A stretch of DNA of 64,000 nucleotides, from assembly GCA_014871385.1 (NCBI GenBank), contig CM026427.1, positions 13,600,430 through 13,664,429 on the forward strand. Direction: 5' to 3'. The notes beneath the pieces were generated by a model, which was not told the origin of the DNA, searched no databases, and worked only from the letters and a program-made list of their open reading frames with translations. Both the position numbers and the translations under genes were made by a program. This document shows, in pieces, positions 1 to 11,927 of the stretch; the stretch's first letter is position 1, and each line of letters starts with the position of its first letter. This DNA is from Ceratodon purpureus. Lineage: Eukaryota > Streptophyta > Bryopsida > Pseudoditrichales > Ditrichaceae.

Positions 1-154
1 CCATAATTCTCCATTATCTCTTTGTCTGCTAATTCAAGGCAATCCTCTCTAATTTTCTATACTAATAAAAATTTAACTCATTGACTGTGCAATATGTTAG
101 ACTTTTACAGTCCAAGGATAAACTATTCAAATTAATGAACTCGTTGATTTGGCA
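1..154. other. AT-rich intergenic DNA
   Basis: Very AT-rich sequence with no plausible reading frame or RNA gene. It forms the left flank of the MITE-like element that follows. Confidence 0.6.
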
Positions 155-730
155 ATGCAGAGTGAGGAATTTATCCCTCATTGTGCTTTAAATAGTCACA
201 AATTAGGCCAACTGCTGGCAATAGTATAGTTGGCCCAACTATACAAGATTAATTTAATTGACAACAATAATTTTGTGTAATTGATTAACACTTTTACAAG
301 TACATGACTCATTGTTTAGACTTATGGAAAGGCTTAGTTTATTTAGTACAATAAATAATTGAGAAACCGTCATTTAAAAAGTTATTAAGAGTTGCATACT
401 TCAATATTCTAAGGGACTAATGAAAAAATCATTTAGCATTTAATAAGTATATAATAAATTAAATATAATTTGAAGGATCAATAATTATGTGGTAAAATAA
501 AAGATCATCAAATTGGAGATGCTTAATTGCTAGGAACATAACTAGTGTGAATAGGGTTAGGGCTCTAATGGAACATCCTAGTGTGAACACACAAATCGTT
601 AGTGGCGGCTGCAGCCGCCCTGTGAGGCGGCTGTAGGGCGGCTGAGCCGCTGGGACCAACAATTGGCCAACTGCTGGCCACAAATTGTGAGTATATAAAC
701 ACAGTGAGGGATTATTCCCTCACTGTGCAT
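155..730. mobile_element. MITE-like element with long imperfect terminal inverted repeats
   Basis: The stretch at about 156-222 is repeated as its reverse complement at about 661-730, roughly 80% identical over 67 bp. Both arms start with a TGCA(G/C)AGTGAGG core and run through a shared TCACAAATT motif. Each arm is itself nearly palindromic around AGTGAGG and CCCTCA. The interior of about 440 bp has no coding capacity and contains a GC-rich palindrome at 604-619. This is the architecture of a non-autonomous DNA transposon. I found no clear target-site duplication, so the exact ends and the superfamily are open. Confidence 0.55.
604..619. repeat. 16-bp perfect GC palindrome
   Basis: GGCGGCTGCAGCCGCC reads the same on both strands. 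It is followed by further GGCGGCTG and GAGCCGC motifs up to about 652. It is a GC island inside very AT-rich DNA and could form a cruciform or hairpin. A related hairpin lies at 40,459-40,480. Confidence 0.6.
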
Positions 731-3700
731 CTTATTTAATAGATGATTGTTTATTATGAGTGTTCACTACCTTATAGTCTAATATTACTGGTTGATTACA
801 AAAAATGCAACAAAATTCAAGAAAAACATATTTACAAAGAAATATAAGACGTAATTTTTAAATGTAGTATCTTAGGATGGATCACCCTTAGATGTCTATT
901 TTTAAGATAGTATTTTTTTGAATTACTGAACTGAATTTCATGATTGAAATATTTATGCTTGGATTCAATTTCAAAGTCCAATACTATTGAAAATTTAATA
1001 TTTTTTAATGCTATATAATTATTGAACCGGTGTAGAAGTGGCTTTACATCCCAAATAGCCCACTTTATCCTTTAAAACAAAACCAAACATAACCTAGTGC
1101 CAAAGGTATGAAGCGTATTGGAGATGATTAAAACTAGTATATAAACCACGTTTGGTAATGACATATAATCATCTGTACTATCGGTCAAGGTCAAATCATG
1201 TACTAACCATAACTCTTTTTTCAATAAATTTTGAAATGCCACTCTTCAAACTAACTACTACCGATATAGACCTTGACGACTATATGATCTTATGTGACAT
1301 GATATGATCTGATATGACATGCAACCAAATACTGAACTCTTGGAAGATTTGTGACCTTCACTCTACAATTTGTGAAGAGTGAATAATGTCAAACAAGTTT
1401 GACAAATCTCTACTTTCATTGGACATAATACAACTCAAATTAACTTTAAATGAGTGATAACAATATGCATGATATTAATTATTTTCTCGTCAAATTGACT
1501 TAAAAGTGATGATGCATACATATGTGAGAATAAAATATTAGAAAACAATTCTTATTTGTAAATTTTGAATAGATTATTATTATTTTTTTATTTATTTTAC
1601 TTTACTATTGACCTTAGTCATTTACAAATGCTAAAAAAAAAGACGTTTTTGCAATCTACATATCAATAATAATGATTTAGAATTGTATAACTCTTGAACC
1701 CTATAACCACCACTTTTATTTTATTATTCAGCAATAAAAGACAAAACATCATTTTTTCTTAGATTCAAATTAAATAATCAATCACGCATCTAAAGTAAAT
1801 AGTTATATACCAAAAATAGATTATAAGCGTTTTCTTTAGAATTTTTTTCAGATAATTGTATTCATTATTTGTATTTGTTTTCGAAGACTTAATAATTCAG
1901 TTGGTGGTCTATGTTAAATTTTTTTTCTTTTACGAATACAATATTCCATATGAAGTAAGATTGGATTTCCAAGGATCCTTTGATAAAAAAATCTTGAATA
2001 AGAAATTGATTTGTAATTTTTGTTTAATTGACACTTAAGAATCTAAGTTCTATTGTTGACTTTACATCAATATTATGTACTACAACCTTTATAGATTAAA
2101 GGTGGAGTTTTTCTTTTTCAAATACTATTTGGAAAAATAGAAATTATAATCTAATTTGTAAGGATCTGTTTTTTAAAGATCATAAAGGTATCATATTGTT
2201 TCTAACTGTTTCAAAATTTTGATTAAATTATTCTTTTAATATCAATTGGTAATTGATCAATTTTCTAAAAAATTACATGTCAAGTTTCTAATGTGCAAGT
2301 TTATGGACAAATTATGGAAAACATCTTATATACTCTACATAGTTCAAAGAATACATTTAAAGATTTTTGAAAAACTATTGATGATTTTTTGATGGACTTT
2401 TCATAGAGTGAAATACATCTTCATGAATATAAAATCAACATCTACTAGAATTTTTGCTCAACACTTAAAATAAAATTTTCCTTAAAGTATAAAATCCACA
2501 TAAGATTAATATTTTTTGGAATAGTTACATTGGATGTTTCTTTTAGTGAGATTAATATTTATCTCATAGTATCATATTTATCTTATAATGTTGTTGAAAA
2601 TTATTTCTTTAAAGAAAGTGCATTCTATAGTTTTTTCATTGATAATTTTTTTGGTATTATTCGATTTCAACATCTACTTAGCTTTTAAGATGTTTATTTC
2701 AACTTATAATAATTCAAATAGACAAATTATCAAGTGTCTTTAATTTCTTAGTTTATTGCCATCTCTTTCTTTGATGTTCAAAGTGACTTTGTTTTGTATA
2801 CATGCATGTTTATTTATTAATTTGTTTCAACTAATTTCTATTATGCATTTCATAAACAATTACTTGTTATGATGGTTGATGGTTAAAAGAGTATTATAAA
2901 AAAAATACTTACTTTAAGCAAACTCTTATTTCATCTTTGTTTTTCCTTCACTTCAAACATTATCAAGATAATAACATATAATATTACTATATGCTAAACA
3001 ACCATCAATTATTTATGACTTTGGAATTTCCATAGATTATAGATTTAGAAAGAAGAATCTACTTAAATATTAAAATGACACCAAATCCAATATTCTATAG
3101 ATATAATCTTGGTAAAAGACTTATTTGTAAGTTATTTAAAAGTCACAGAACAATTTATTTGTTAAAAACTTGTAAGGTCTTATTAACATGCTTTCTACTT
3201 AACTACCAAAAACATATCATTTAATAATATTTTAGTTTTATTTTAAAATTATTTTTTGAAAATTATTTGTACCTTTACATTTTAACATATCAAAGGTTGC
3301 TTTTTGTTATTGGTTTGATTATGATTTTTCAAATGATATTTTTGAATGGAAGGAAAAGAAACACATTGTACGTCAATGTTTTTTGAACAATTATCAAAGT
3401 GATAATTTTAAATTTTAGAACCAAAGAATATTGATATTGTAGTTATTGAATAAAAAAATAAATTAAAATTAAAAAATAGCATTTGAAGGGAGATTTTTTT
3501 TAAAATGTGTAATATGTATTTTTCAATCAATACAATAATACAATTTAATTGATTTTTCTATAATTAACGCGTATTTTACATCCTTGATACCAATTATCTT
3601 TCATTTGATAAGACTCCAAATTAAAGAAATTTTTGCTGTGAATTATAACACTAACTATAGAGGAAGGGGCATATAGTACATTCCTCAAATATGAAAATAA

Positions 3701-4942
3701 TATTCTATAAACATTTTATTGAATACTAATATCTTTGATGAACCTTTTGAATACGTTTAATACAATATGTTATTCGCACTGATTTGGTAAAGAATGTCAA
3801 TTCAACCTACACTATATTGACATTCTTACAATTAGTGTAATTATTTATATATAATATATTAGTTTTATCACAAATTTAATGCAAACAATCTCTATTACTA
3901 CAACTTACACTAAAAATGATAATTATTGAAGTAGCAAGTTTAAACTTGAATTAAATTTTTAATGGGTATTCTATGTTTAAACACCTTTCATTGCACCTAC
4001 CATACCATCTTGATGATTTGGGCAGAAAACCAAATTACATAAAAAATCTAAAAACTAAATTTTTTGAGGGAATTCTATAGAATTGTAGAAGAAAAATTAG
4101 CTTATACAAATAGAGAAGTATGAATTCTAACAAAGAATGAGCAAGGGATAGTAAATAAACAAATAAAAAAAACATTTGCCCATATATACCCAAAATGAAG
4201 AAGGTAATTCATGAATAGCACATATGATTATGCATGCTATGAAGAGATTCACACTCATATGCAATAAATCATCATCGTCTATTTTCTCAGTTTCACATAA
4301 ATGCATTCCTGTTGTACAGTACATCTTCCTATTTTTTCTTACAAACTGCAGGCCCTTCCTACTCATGCATGAAAAGCTCCAGCCATTCAAATATCTTCAG
4401 CAAGATATTTCTTGTAAACATGTACCACCCCCACATGATACATCCCAGGAATACCTCTAACAAAGCTAAATGCCAGTTAATGCATGGACTTTATGCAAGG
4501 CTAGCAGCAACTCAAACCTAGATGTGAGTTTCAGATTTTCAGACTGCAAACACTGGGTCTGGACGAAGAGCCTAACAGCTCTTTCAAAGATTCAATGCCA
4601 ATTTCAACTTCCATCTGCTAACAAATTCACAGCCAAAATCAAAATGATACCAATGCGCCATACTACATGTGTGACTACTATCCTCCAAAGTAATGATATG
4701 TTCAATAACTTACGACTGAAGACCATCAAAAACTCAACAAGACCACTGTAACTTAAGCCTTCCAGGCTTGCTATGGTATGTGATTTACTGCAATGAATGA
4801 CATTCCACTTGTTTAAAGGACAAGCAATCACAGACAATCAGAGACAATTAGAGAGCTTGTACTGTATGATAATTGATATCACAACAACTGGGGGCAGTGG
4901 AGAAATTGATGGTGTACTCACCGGATATGGGTAAAACTAAAC
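731..4942. other. AT-rich intergenic DNA, nothing recognised
   Basis: About 4.2 kb of very AT-rich DNA. Open frames are short (under 95 codons), low in complexity and resemble no family I know. From about 4,200 the base composition becomes more balanced, but still no gene is evident up to the Harbinger element. Confidence 0.6.
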
Positions 4943-4945
4943 TTA
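4943..4945. repeat. Left TTA target-site duplication of the Harbinger element
   Basis: TTA directly precedes the left TIR and is matched by TTA at 11,080-11,082 directly after the right TIR. A 3-bp TTA/TAA duplication is the hallmark of PIF/Harbinger insertion. Confidence 0.8.
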
Positions 4946-4960
4946 TGCCCCCTTCCCACC
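4946..4960 (+). repeat. Left TIR of the Harbinger element
   Basis: TGCCCCCTTCCCACC. It matches the reverse complement of 11,065-11,079 at 14 of 15 positions; only the outermost base differs. Similarity continues weakly inward. Confidence 0.8.
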
Positions 4961-5278
4961 AGGAGGTGGGAAGATGGTACCGGCACTCTTAGTGCGGTGG
5001 CATGGAAAGTCGCTTTCACACGGCCCGAGGGTGGTAAGCCCCGGGCCTGGTGATTAGGTTCGGAAAAGTGGAGGTTGCTACGATTTAACAACGGTGGTTG
5101 GGGTGTGCTCCAGCGGTGGCACAACAGTGGCCAGGATCGCGAAATCTTGCCATTAATAGTAAAAAATCCAGTGAATCGACGAAGGTATGGACATGCTCAC
5201 TTTCAGAGCACTTAAGTTTTGTGTGAAAGTTCAGTTTATTACGCGGTACTGCAAGTTTTTACGGCACAAGGCTAGGTG

Positions 5279-5308
5279 CCCGAGCAAGTGCCCGAGCAAG
5301 TGCCCGTT
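5279..5308 (+). repeat. Short 12-bp tandem repeat in the Harbinger 5' leader
   Basis: CCCGAGCAAGTG occurs twice in a row and is followed by a third partial CCCG. It lies between the left TIR and the first exon of the DNA-binding-protein gene. No function is evident. Confidence 0.5.
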
Positions 5309-5466
5309 CAGGCTGCCCACATTCTCCAATTTCTACAGTGCACTACATAAGACCTCCACAACTACAACTACTTCTACACTTCTACTCTACTGCTCCGGTA
5401 ATCTTCTGTTTTGACTCTGGCGATTCTCCTCGTTACTGCTCCCGAACCGGTGATCCGTGGTGCGCG

Positions 5467-7576
5467 ATGGCAGACCAGCATGTTAACCTGCCAACCGAAA
5501 GTGGGCCAGGAAGTAAGTACACTGGACATTGTTGTTTTTTATTTCGTTATTTTTTCCAGTTAAGTTTCTCATGTGCGTAATAGAAAGATGAGCATCATTC
5601 CCACAGTGTTTACGATTTATAAATCAGTAGAGAAGTTCCCACGGCGTGATGAACAGCCCAAGCACGCAGTGAATAAGTTGTAAGGAAACGTACCTATTCT
5701 GAGAAAGAGAGAGAGGGGCTGAATGCTCGCAGCGGTGACCTCGTACTCATCAGTGCCGGACTGTTCGTATGGGACGCTTGTACTTTCTGCTAACGTTGTA
5801 GTCCTACACAGACATCACAGTGTTTTTTTTTCAATTAAGTTTGTATTCGCCTGTGTGCAATACATCTATGGCCAAGATTCTCAGAGAGAGCGGCTGTTTT
5901 ATAACAGTACATAGTTATGCATGCCGTGATGGATAGCACACGCTTCAACAGAACTTTCAGTTTGAAAAAATACCTGATGTGTAGAACATAGTGATTCGCT
6001 GAATTCTTCGTAGCTCTGAAGTTGCCTCACCAGGCAGGACTGTTCCTCGTCCTTGCTTTTCCTGATTACGGTTAGACCTCGGCAACAGGACCTGCACACC
6101 CCCCACACCCCCCTCCGATGCCACAATGAGTGAACTGTTTTAAACATTTGCATTTTAATTCACATATGCCATCTCTCTTTTGCAGACAGTACGGGTTCAC
6201 AATCGGTGCAGCCCCGGAGAGCCTCAACAAAGAGGGATAGAGATCCTAACTGGACGAAAGCGGAGATCCTGTCACTCATAGAGGCAAAGAGGTCAGAATA
6301 CATTGAAGAACTTTCAGTAGAAGACGCTAGAGAACTGATGTGTCCAGAATTGGGGAAGTGGGGAAAAATAGCTTTGAAAATGAATGCTTCAAAGGGGGAG
6401 GGAGATGTGGAGAGAGATGGTCCCGCTTGTAAGTACAAGTGGAACACCTTACTTTCAGATTTCAAGAAGATATGGGACTACCATTCGAGGACTGGACGGA
6501 ACAGCGAGGAATATTTCACAGACACAAGCCCGGAGGAGAAGAAACAGTACAAGCTTCCAAAAGCTTTCTACATTTCTGCCTATCGGAACATGTCCGAGTG
6601 GTTACGTGACAAGGCCACGCTTACACCTCCCCATGCCAGAGACACCATGGATCCCGATGACAGAAATTATTCTGCCAGCATCCCCGAAGAGGCGTCACAG
6701 GGAAGGGGATTCTTGGATCGTTTGGGAGAGGAGGGGTGGCGGGGTGTTCAAGGCCCCCAGCCTGCGCCTATAGACTTGTCGGCAAGTGATAGTCCTCAGA
6801 TGTCCACAGGATATAGTCACCGGAACATTGGCAGCCCGGGGCTGGGCGCAGGCCTCGGTAGCACTCCCCTGCACACTGCATCATTCGCAGATTTGGGGAG
6901 GCTCCGCAGTAACCTCCCCAGCCAAGGGTTTAGAAGTGAGGAGATTAATTTAAATAACCCACCCCAGGTTGGAGTGACCCCGCCGAGGGGAGGTCAGTCA
7001 CCGGTAACGCAGCAGCCACCTCGATCAGGGCAAGTACCGGTTCGAAGTTCTCCCCCGGCCGGTACCATGCCTCCAGCTTCGAGACAGGGGAGGCCTGTCG
7101 AGGAAGTTCATGTACTCTCCTCCACCGCAACTTCAGCTGCTGCACAGTTAAGGAAGACAATTGGGAGCACCGGCCACAAGAAGAGAAGGTCATCTGAAGT
7201 TAGTGGTATTGCAGAAGGTGTCAGTAAAAGCGCAGAGAAGATGGTGAGAGTTCTAGGGGAGATCAATGAGACGCAGAAGGAGACGGAGAAGGAAAAACTG
7301 CAAGTGCACACTAAGCTGTTTGAACAAGGCTTGGAGTATAAAAGAGAGAGGGATCGGTTGAATTTGGAAAATACTCGTATAGCGCAGGAGCACCAGAAAA
7401 TGACCCTGATGAATCAGCAGATGGTGGTCCAGGCAATTGCGAATTTGGCGAGTGCAATTGCCCGGACCCTGCCACCATCTGCCAACACAAGACAGCCAGG
7501 AGGGACTACTGCGAATACTATCCCAACTAACGACCCAGATGATGCTATGCCTCATGTACCTGCAGAAGACGATTGA
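5467..7576 (+). CDS. Harbinger Myb/SANT-like DNA-binding accessory protein
   Basis: This is the second protein of PIF/Harbinger elements, which in this superfamily binds the transposon ends and helps nuclear import of the transposase. I read two exons: 5,467-5,512 (starting MADQHVNLPTESGPG) and 6,186-7,576, joined by a GTAAGT donor and a TTTTGCAG acceptor. The product is about 478 aa. Residues about 30-135 form a trihelix/Myb-like domain: a WTKAEILSLI helix, then CKYKWNTLLSDFKKIWDYH, then a MSEWL helix. The middle is Pro/Ser/Gly-rich and disordered. The C-terminal part (EINETQKETEKEKLQ onward) is a predicted coiled coil. Exon 2 alone has no ATG near its beginning, which supports the spliced start. 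It converges with the transposase gene. Confidence 0.8.
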
Positions 7577-8766
7577 TCACGGATCAGCTCTCTGGATTGG
7601 TGTGTCCAACCGAAGGGGAAATCATCAACAACATGCTGAAATCCAAGTGCATGACATCGGTATAGTGGTAACTTACTGTCGATATGCCTCCTCGGTACTC
7701 TACTCCGCGTCCTCTTCTATATCCTGGTTGACAGAACAGAGCAGTGTATTAGAATGTGAAGGGTAGCTAGATTGCAATGTACATCGGATGCAATCAGTGC
7801 CTCCAACAAATAGACTGCACAGTTCTTTTGTACTCTGTCGAACATACATCCTATGTTCTCTGAATAAAACGGGCACACCGAATCTTAAAAATCCCCCCCA
7901 TAGACTTCTTCGTTACATTCACCTGTAAGCTCATTCTGTTGTCCAAGATTATACATATTAGTTCGAAAAGGCCTCGGAGGCCCGAAAAAAAAAACATCAC
8001 TCCCACCATGCCTCTGTTGCCATGTGAATCGAAGAGGAAAACTATGCGGCACATCCAACACATGAAACACAGCGAAGCTACTCATAACTAGCCGTTCCCA
8101 ATAAAATACTGCCCTAGAGTAGAAAAAAAAAAATTACATAGAAGGCTCCTTAACAGAGTCCTTCTCCGCAACGCCACAAGCACACCTTCCGTTTTTCCAA
8201 CAGCCTGCGGCTTTCAACAGCATTAAAAAAAAGCAACTCACAAGCCACTCCACACAACAACCATCACAAAATACAAAAAGATCCAAGCGAATTTACTGTC
8301 ATTATCTGAACCTCAACTACTCCTCCATACAGAAGAAGCAGTAACGGTAAAACCACAGGCGAACTAAATGCATCCAGCACTTCTTGATACAAAACAAGCT
8401 CCGAGAATAACCTCACAAACTACACCTCAAAACGAACCAATCCTCTCTAACAGCCTAACAACCGCAGCCGCATTCACTACAGATGCTGTATAGAAGCAAG
8501 ACCACATATTAGGCAACTGGTGGGAAGTGGACATGCTTCAACAACAACGATCCAGCAAAGGTAGGTAAAAAAAAACACAAACACTACAAATTACACCAAG
8601 AACAATGAGACGTATACATGAAGAGGTCGACCAGTCACCTGTGCCGCAGACGGTTCTCTCCTCCTGCACATCGCCACCCACCCACGCCCGTGCAGCCAAA
8701 CAGTAATGATCCCGAGTGCACTCCAGCAGCATCATCCTTGGCGTCCTCGTCCCCGCTTGCACAAAC
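7577..8766. other. Spacer between convergent Harbinger genes
   Basis: This holds the 3' untranslated regions of both transposon genes. Several A-rich runs (for example near 7,986, 8,123 and 8,567) and an AATAAA at about 7,861 are candidate polyadenylation signals. No further gene is seen. Confidence 0.6.
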
Positions 8767-10101
8767 TTAACCACGATCCTGCACCAAATAAGCAGCCAGC
8801 AATCCCCTCTTCGCCTCGCCCCTGACTTCGTCCCGGGGCTGCCCATCCTCCCCCGGCTCCTCCTCCACAGGCTCTTCGTCCACCACAGGGGCCATGCCCT
8901 CCCGTGCGAGCATGGCCAAGAGACGGTCCACGTCTTCCGCACTTTGACCTAGTAGTAGATTGTGAAGTATACAGCAACACACGACAACGTCAGGAAGTAA
9001 AGTCACATGCAAATCTGAAGCGCTGTGGAGTTCGCGGAAACTCTGTTTGAGTATTCCAAATGCGTTCTCCACAACGCTTCTTGCACGAGATAGCTTGCGA
9101 TTAAACAAGGTTTCCTGCACTGATCGCCGTGCTCCAGGGAGGTCCCGGTAGGGAGTAATCAACCACGGGAGGAGGGGATAGCCTTTATCTCCCAGCAGGT
9201 AGGGTATGAAGCCATCGACTGAGTATGCAGGGTCGAAAAGAGTACCGGCTGTGGCCCTCCTGTACAGCATGCTCCGTCGGAGCTGCCTGGCATCATTCGT
9301 AGAGCCAGGCATGCCCACGGATAGATCAATAAACCTCCTGTCCCGATCAACTACAGCCTGACACTGCATTGTGTAACCGCCGGATTTGAAGTAGAAATAG
9401 TCCTCCGGGGAGTCATTAGGTTTCCGTATGTGGAAATGCGTGCCATCTATTGCACCAACTACCCCAGGCAGCCCTGAGAATTCCTTAAATTGAGCCATGA
9501 TCAATCGAAGTTTGTTTCCACTGGGCCATGCAATTTCAGTACGCAGCTCATCGTTAACTGCTTTGACTACGTCCCGAATAATCCCAGAACAAGTACTTGT
9601 TCCAATTGCGAAAAACTCTGAGCAAAGGAGTAAGCTAGCACCCTGGCAGAGCTTGAATAGAGTGCAAGCAACTCTAACAATCGGAGGTATGGCTAACCTG
9701 TAATGGGTATTTTGCCTTTCAATGTGAGGGCGGAGGAGACTGGTAAGACTGAAGACGCTGGCCTTGGTGAATCTGAAATTTTCGAGCCATCTGTTGTCAT
9801 CATACTCCTGGAGTACGAACCGTGAAAACCAGGACGTCGATCGAGGCATCACCCACCACCCCAACTCCTGGTCAAGTAGAGTTGTGGCGTGGACGATTCT
9901 AAAATCGTGGAGAACCGATGCAACGATGGAGTTCATATTAATGAGCGCCTCATGGACTTGAGAGACCTCCACCGTACCCTCCCCCTCATCAGGCGGTACT
10001 TCGTCCCGTGGCCGAAACATTGTGTCAACGACATTTTGCAAGAGAAGCACCACAGATGGAAGGAAATACGCAACATTTTCAGGATCAAGACGGCGGTCCA
10101 T
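8767..10101 (-). CDS. PIF/Harbinger transposase (DDE_Tnp_4 nuclease)
   Basis: A single uninterrupted frame of 444 aa, the usual length for plant PIF-type transposases. The N-terminal half contains a helix-turn-helix-like stretch (about residues 110-185). The DDE_Tnp_4 catalytic domain follows: first Asp in GAIDGTHFHI (about residue 219), second Asp in LLGDKGYPL (about 305) and Glu in RSVVENAFGILK (about 345). The typical FKSGGYTMQCQAVVD and MPGSTNDA motifs are also present. The C-terminus is acidic (EEPVEEEPGEDGQ). The enzyme would cut at the TIRs and insert at TTA. All catalytic residues are intact. It lies opposite the DNA-binding-protein gene in the same element. Confidence 0.93.
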   Translation of the reverse strand: MDRRLDPENVAYFLPSVVLLLQNVVDTMFRPRDEVPPDEGEGTVEVSQVHEALINMNSIVASVLHDFRIVHATTLLDQELGWWVMPRSTSWFSRFVLQEYDDNRWLENFRFTKASVFSLTSLLRPHIERQNTHYRLAIPPIVRVACTLFKLCQGASLLLCSEFFAIGTSTCSGIIRDVVKAVNDELRTEIAWPSGNKLRLIMAQFKEFSGLPGVVGAIDGTHFHIRKPNDSPEDYFYFKSGGYTMQCQAVVDRDRRFIDLSVGMPGSTNDARQLRRSMLYRRATAGTLFDPAYSVDGFIPYLLGDKGYPLLPWLITPYRDLPGARRSVQETLFNRKLSRARSVVENAFGILKQSFRELHSASDLHVTLLPDVVVCCCILHNLLLGQSAEDVDRLLAMLAREGMAPVVDEEPVEEEPGEDGQPRDEVRGEAKRGLLAAYLVQDRG

Positions 10102-11064
10102 CTCTGAATTGTGCGAGAACCCTAAAGACGCAACGTAACCCTAGACCACGCTGACTACGTCCCCGAAAGATCGACCTAATTGTCAAACAAATGCAGGAAA
10201 TGAATGCGATGCAGACCTTGCAAGGGGGACGAAATCGACCAGCGTGATCAAGGGAAACGCACCTTCCCTCCGCCTGCTGTTGGAACTGGACCCTTAACGC
10301 AGGGCCTGGACGTAGAGGCTATCGACAAGGCAATCCACCGCGGCCGCTGACATTCGCTATACCTGCACAAATCGCACCCACAGCTTCAATTTCACTCACA
10401 CGTAATGAAAACACGAATACAAATCAAGACCAATGCTAACGTCAGGTGCATACCTCGCAATCGATGACGACCGGGGCTTCGAATATCAAACGCCACCGGA
10501 AAACACAATCGAATCCACGCAATGGCCTCTTCCAGCGTCGTCGACTCTGCACAGTCTCCAATGTGCCCCACTCGAAGTACAGAACATCCAAGCGACGTTA
10601 CTACTAATTCGAGAAGAGATCGCACAGGGGAATTCATGTGCACATAGCTACCACACAAACCATGCGGAACTATTCCAAAAATCACAGTGGACAGAGCACG
10701 CAAACAACGGAGCGTGAAGAGAACGTTGTGAGTGAAGTCTGGAAATGGAAGAGAAGACAACCCCCCTCCATCGAACTGCCCATTTCGAAAATTTCAAAGT
10801 GCCCGTTCTGCCCGTCGCCAGGAGTCGGGCAGGTACTCCAGTTCGATTTTACATTTTCCAACCAGGTCACCTCAAGTTCCGGGAGTGGAGTGGCAGGGTG
10901 GTGGCCCCTGTCCACGTCCGTGTGAATTATGATGTCCATACCACCACTCCACTACTTCCGTCACTTCCGCAAAATCCAGTTCCGATTTTCATAATGTGAA
11001 CTGGTTCGAGTTATTTCTTGTCCAACAGTGGCAAGGCCCCTACCACCGTAGGTTACTACCTCTA
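10102..11064. promoter_or_regulatory. Upstream region of the Harbinger transposase and right subterminal DNA
   Basis: About 960 bp between the transposase start codon and the right TIR. No credible gene: open frames on both strands are short and unlike any family. It should contain the minus-strand transposase promoter and subterminal transposase-binding sites, but I cannot mark individual sites. A short motif around AACAGTGGC (about 11,026) recurs near the left end (about 5,121). Confidence 0.5.
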
Positions 11065-11079
11065 GGTGGGAAGGGGGCT
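11065..11079 (-). repeat. Right TIR of the Harbinger element
   Basis: GGTGGGAAGGGGGCT, the inverted partner of 4,946-4,960, followed at 11,080-11,082 by the TTA duplication. Confidence 0.8.
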
Positions 11080-11269
11080 TTATCCGCAGAGAACATTTCC
11101 GCATTCTCTTATCTCTTCCTGCAATATGCTCACTTGTGTGTGTGGCTCCATGCCTCTCATGATCAAGGTTAAGAGCTAGTCTCCAAGTGTACAATTCTCC
11201 ACTCCATCAGTTTTCTGTGATTCTATCACAGACTGATATTTTGCAGCAGTAGTTTGTTAGTTTGCTGCA
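11080..11269 (+). promoter_or_regulatory. Residual proximal promoter and 5' UTR of rbcS copy 1
   Basis: Only 190 bp separate the Harbinger end from the rbcS start codon. The segment begins TTATCCGCAGA. The same string occurs upstream of rbcS copy 2 (minus strand, about 26,506-26,516), so it is inherited rbcS promoter, and the transposon's TTA target is the first half of this TTATCC motif. TTATCC is the complement of GGATAA, the I-box core of light-regulated rbcS promoters. A second TTATCTC lies near 11,117. I see no clear TATA box; AATATG at about 11,131 is weak. The last 40 bp match the copy 2 leader. Confidence 0.5.
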
Positions 11270-11927
11270 ATGGCGTCCATTGTTGCTGCTTCCACTGTGG
11301 TGGCACCTGCTGCCTTCGCTGCAGCCTCATCCAGCGTTGGAGCTAGCGAGTCCACCTCCGTCAAGGCCTTCTCCGGCCTCAAGAGCGCCACTCTCTTCTC
11401 CGCCAAGAGCCAGACCTTGAGCTCCGTCCAGAACGGCAGCCGCGTGCAGTGTATGCAGGTCAGTCACATTCTATGTCGATGCTGCGTTTTGTGGGAGCTC
11501 GTGTGTTTGTTAGGTTGTTGATTTGTTGGCTATGGGTGATTGACTTTGATGAGTTTTTGTTATGCAGGTGTGGAACCCCACCGGCAACCTCAAGTTCGAG
11601 ACTTTTAGTTACATGCCCGATCTGTCGGAGCAGGACATCTCCAAGCAGGTGGACTTTATGATCCGGGAGAAGCTTATCCCGTGCCTGGAGTTCGACCCCG
11701 TGGGCGTCATCTCCCGCACCAACAACAGGAGCCCCGGGTACTATGACGGGCGGTACTGGACCATGTGGAAGCTGCCCATGTTCGGGTGCAACGACGCATC
11801 CCAGGTGTTGAGCGAGATCCAGGAGTGCAAGAAGGCGTTCCCCCAGTGCTACATCCGTGTGTTGGGCTTCGACAACATCAAGCAGGTGCAGATCGCGGGG
11901 TTCTTGGTGGCCAGGCCATCTGCTTAG
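11270..11927 (+). CDS. rbcS: RuBisCO small subunit, copy 1
   Basis: Encodes the chloroplast small subunit that caps the RuBisCO holoenzyme in the Calvin cycle. Two exons: 11,270-11,458 and 11,568-11,927, with a 109-bp GT-AG intron. The product is 182 aa. Residues 1 to about 61 are an Ala/Ser/Val-rich transit peptide. The mature protein starts at the MQVWNP motif, and the intron lies between Gln and Val of that motif, the conserved land-plant position. Conserved small-subunit motifs follow: KFETFSY, IPCLEFD and [17 protein letters not shown]. The protein and intron are almost identical to copy 2, yet the flanks differ. The upstream region is truncated by a Harbinger transposon at -190. Confidence 0.96.

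Larger units (their letters stand above)
4946..11079. mobile_element. Complete two-gene PIF/Harbinger DNA transposon (6.13 kb)
   Basis: The element is bounded by 15-bp terminal inverted repeats (14 of 15 identical) and TTA target-site duplications. Inside are the two genes an autonomous PIF/Harbinger needs. One is a Myb/SANT-like DNA-binding protein (5,467-7,576, plus strand). The other is an intact DDE nuclease (8,767-10,101, minus strand). They converge on a 1.2-kb spacer. Both frames are open and the DDE triad is present, so the element looks whole and perhaps still active. Its right end lies 190 bp upstream of the rbcS copy 1 start codon, so it has displaced that gene's distal promoter. 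Confidence 0.88.
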
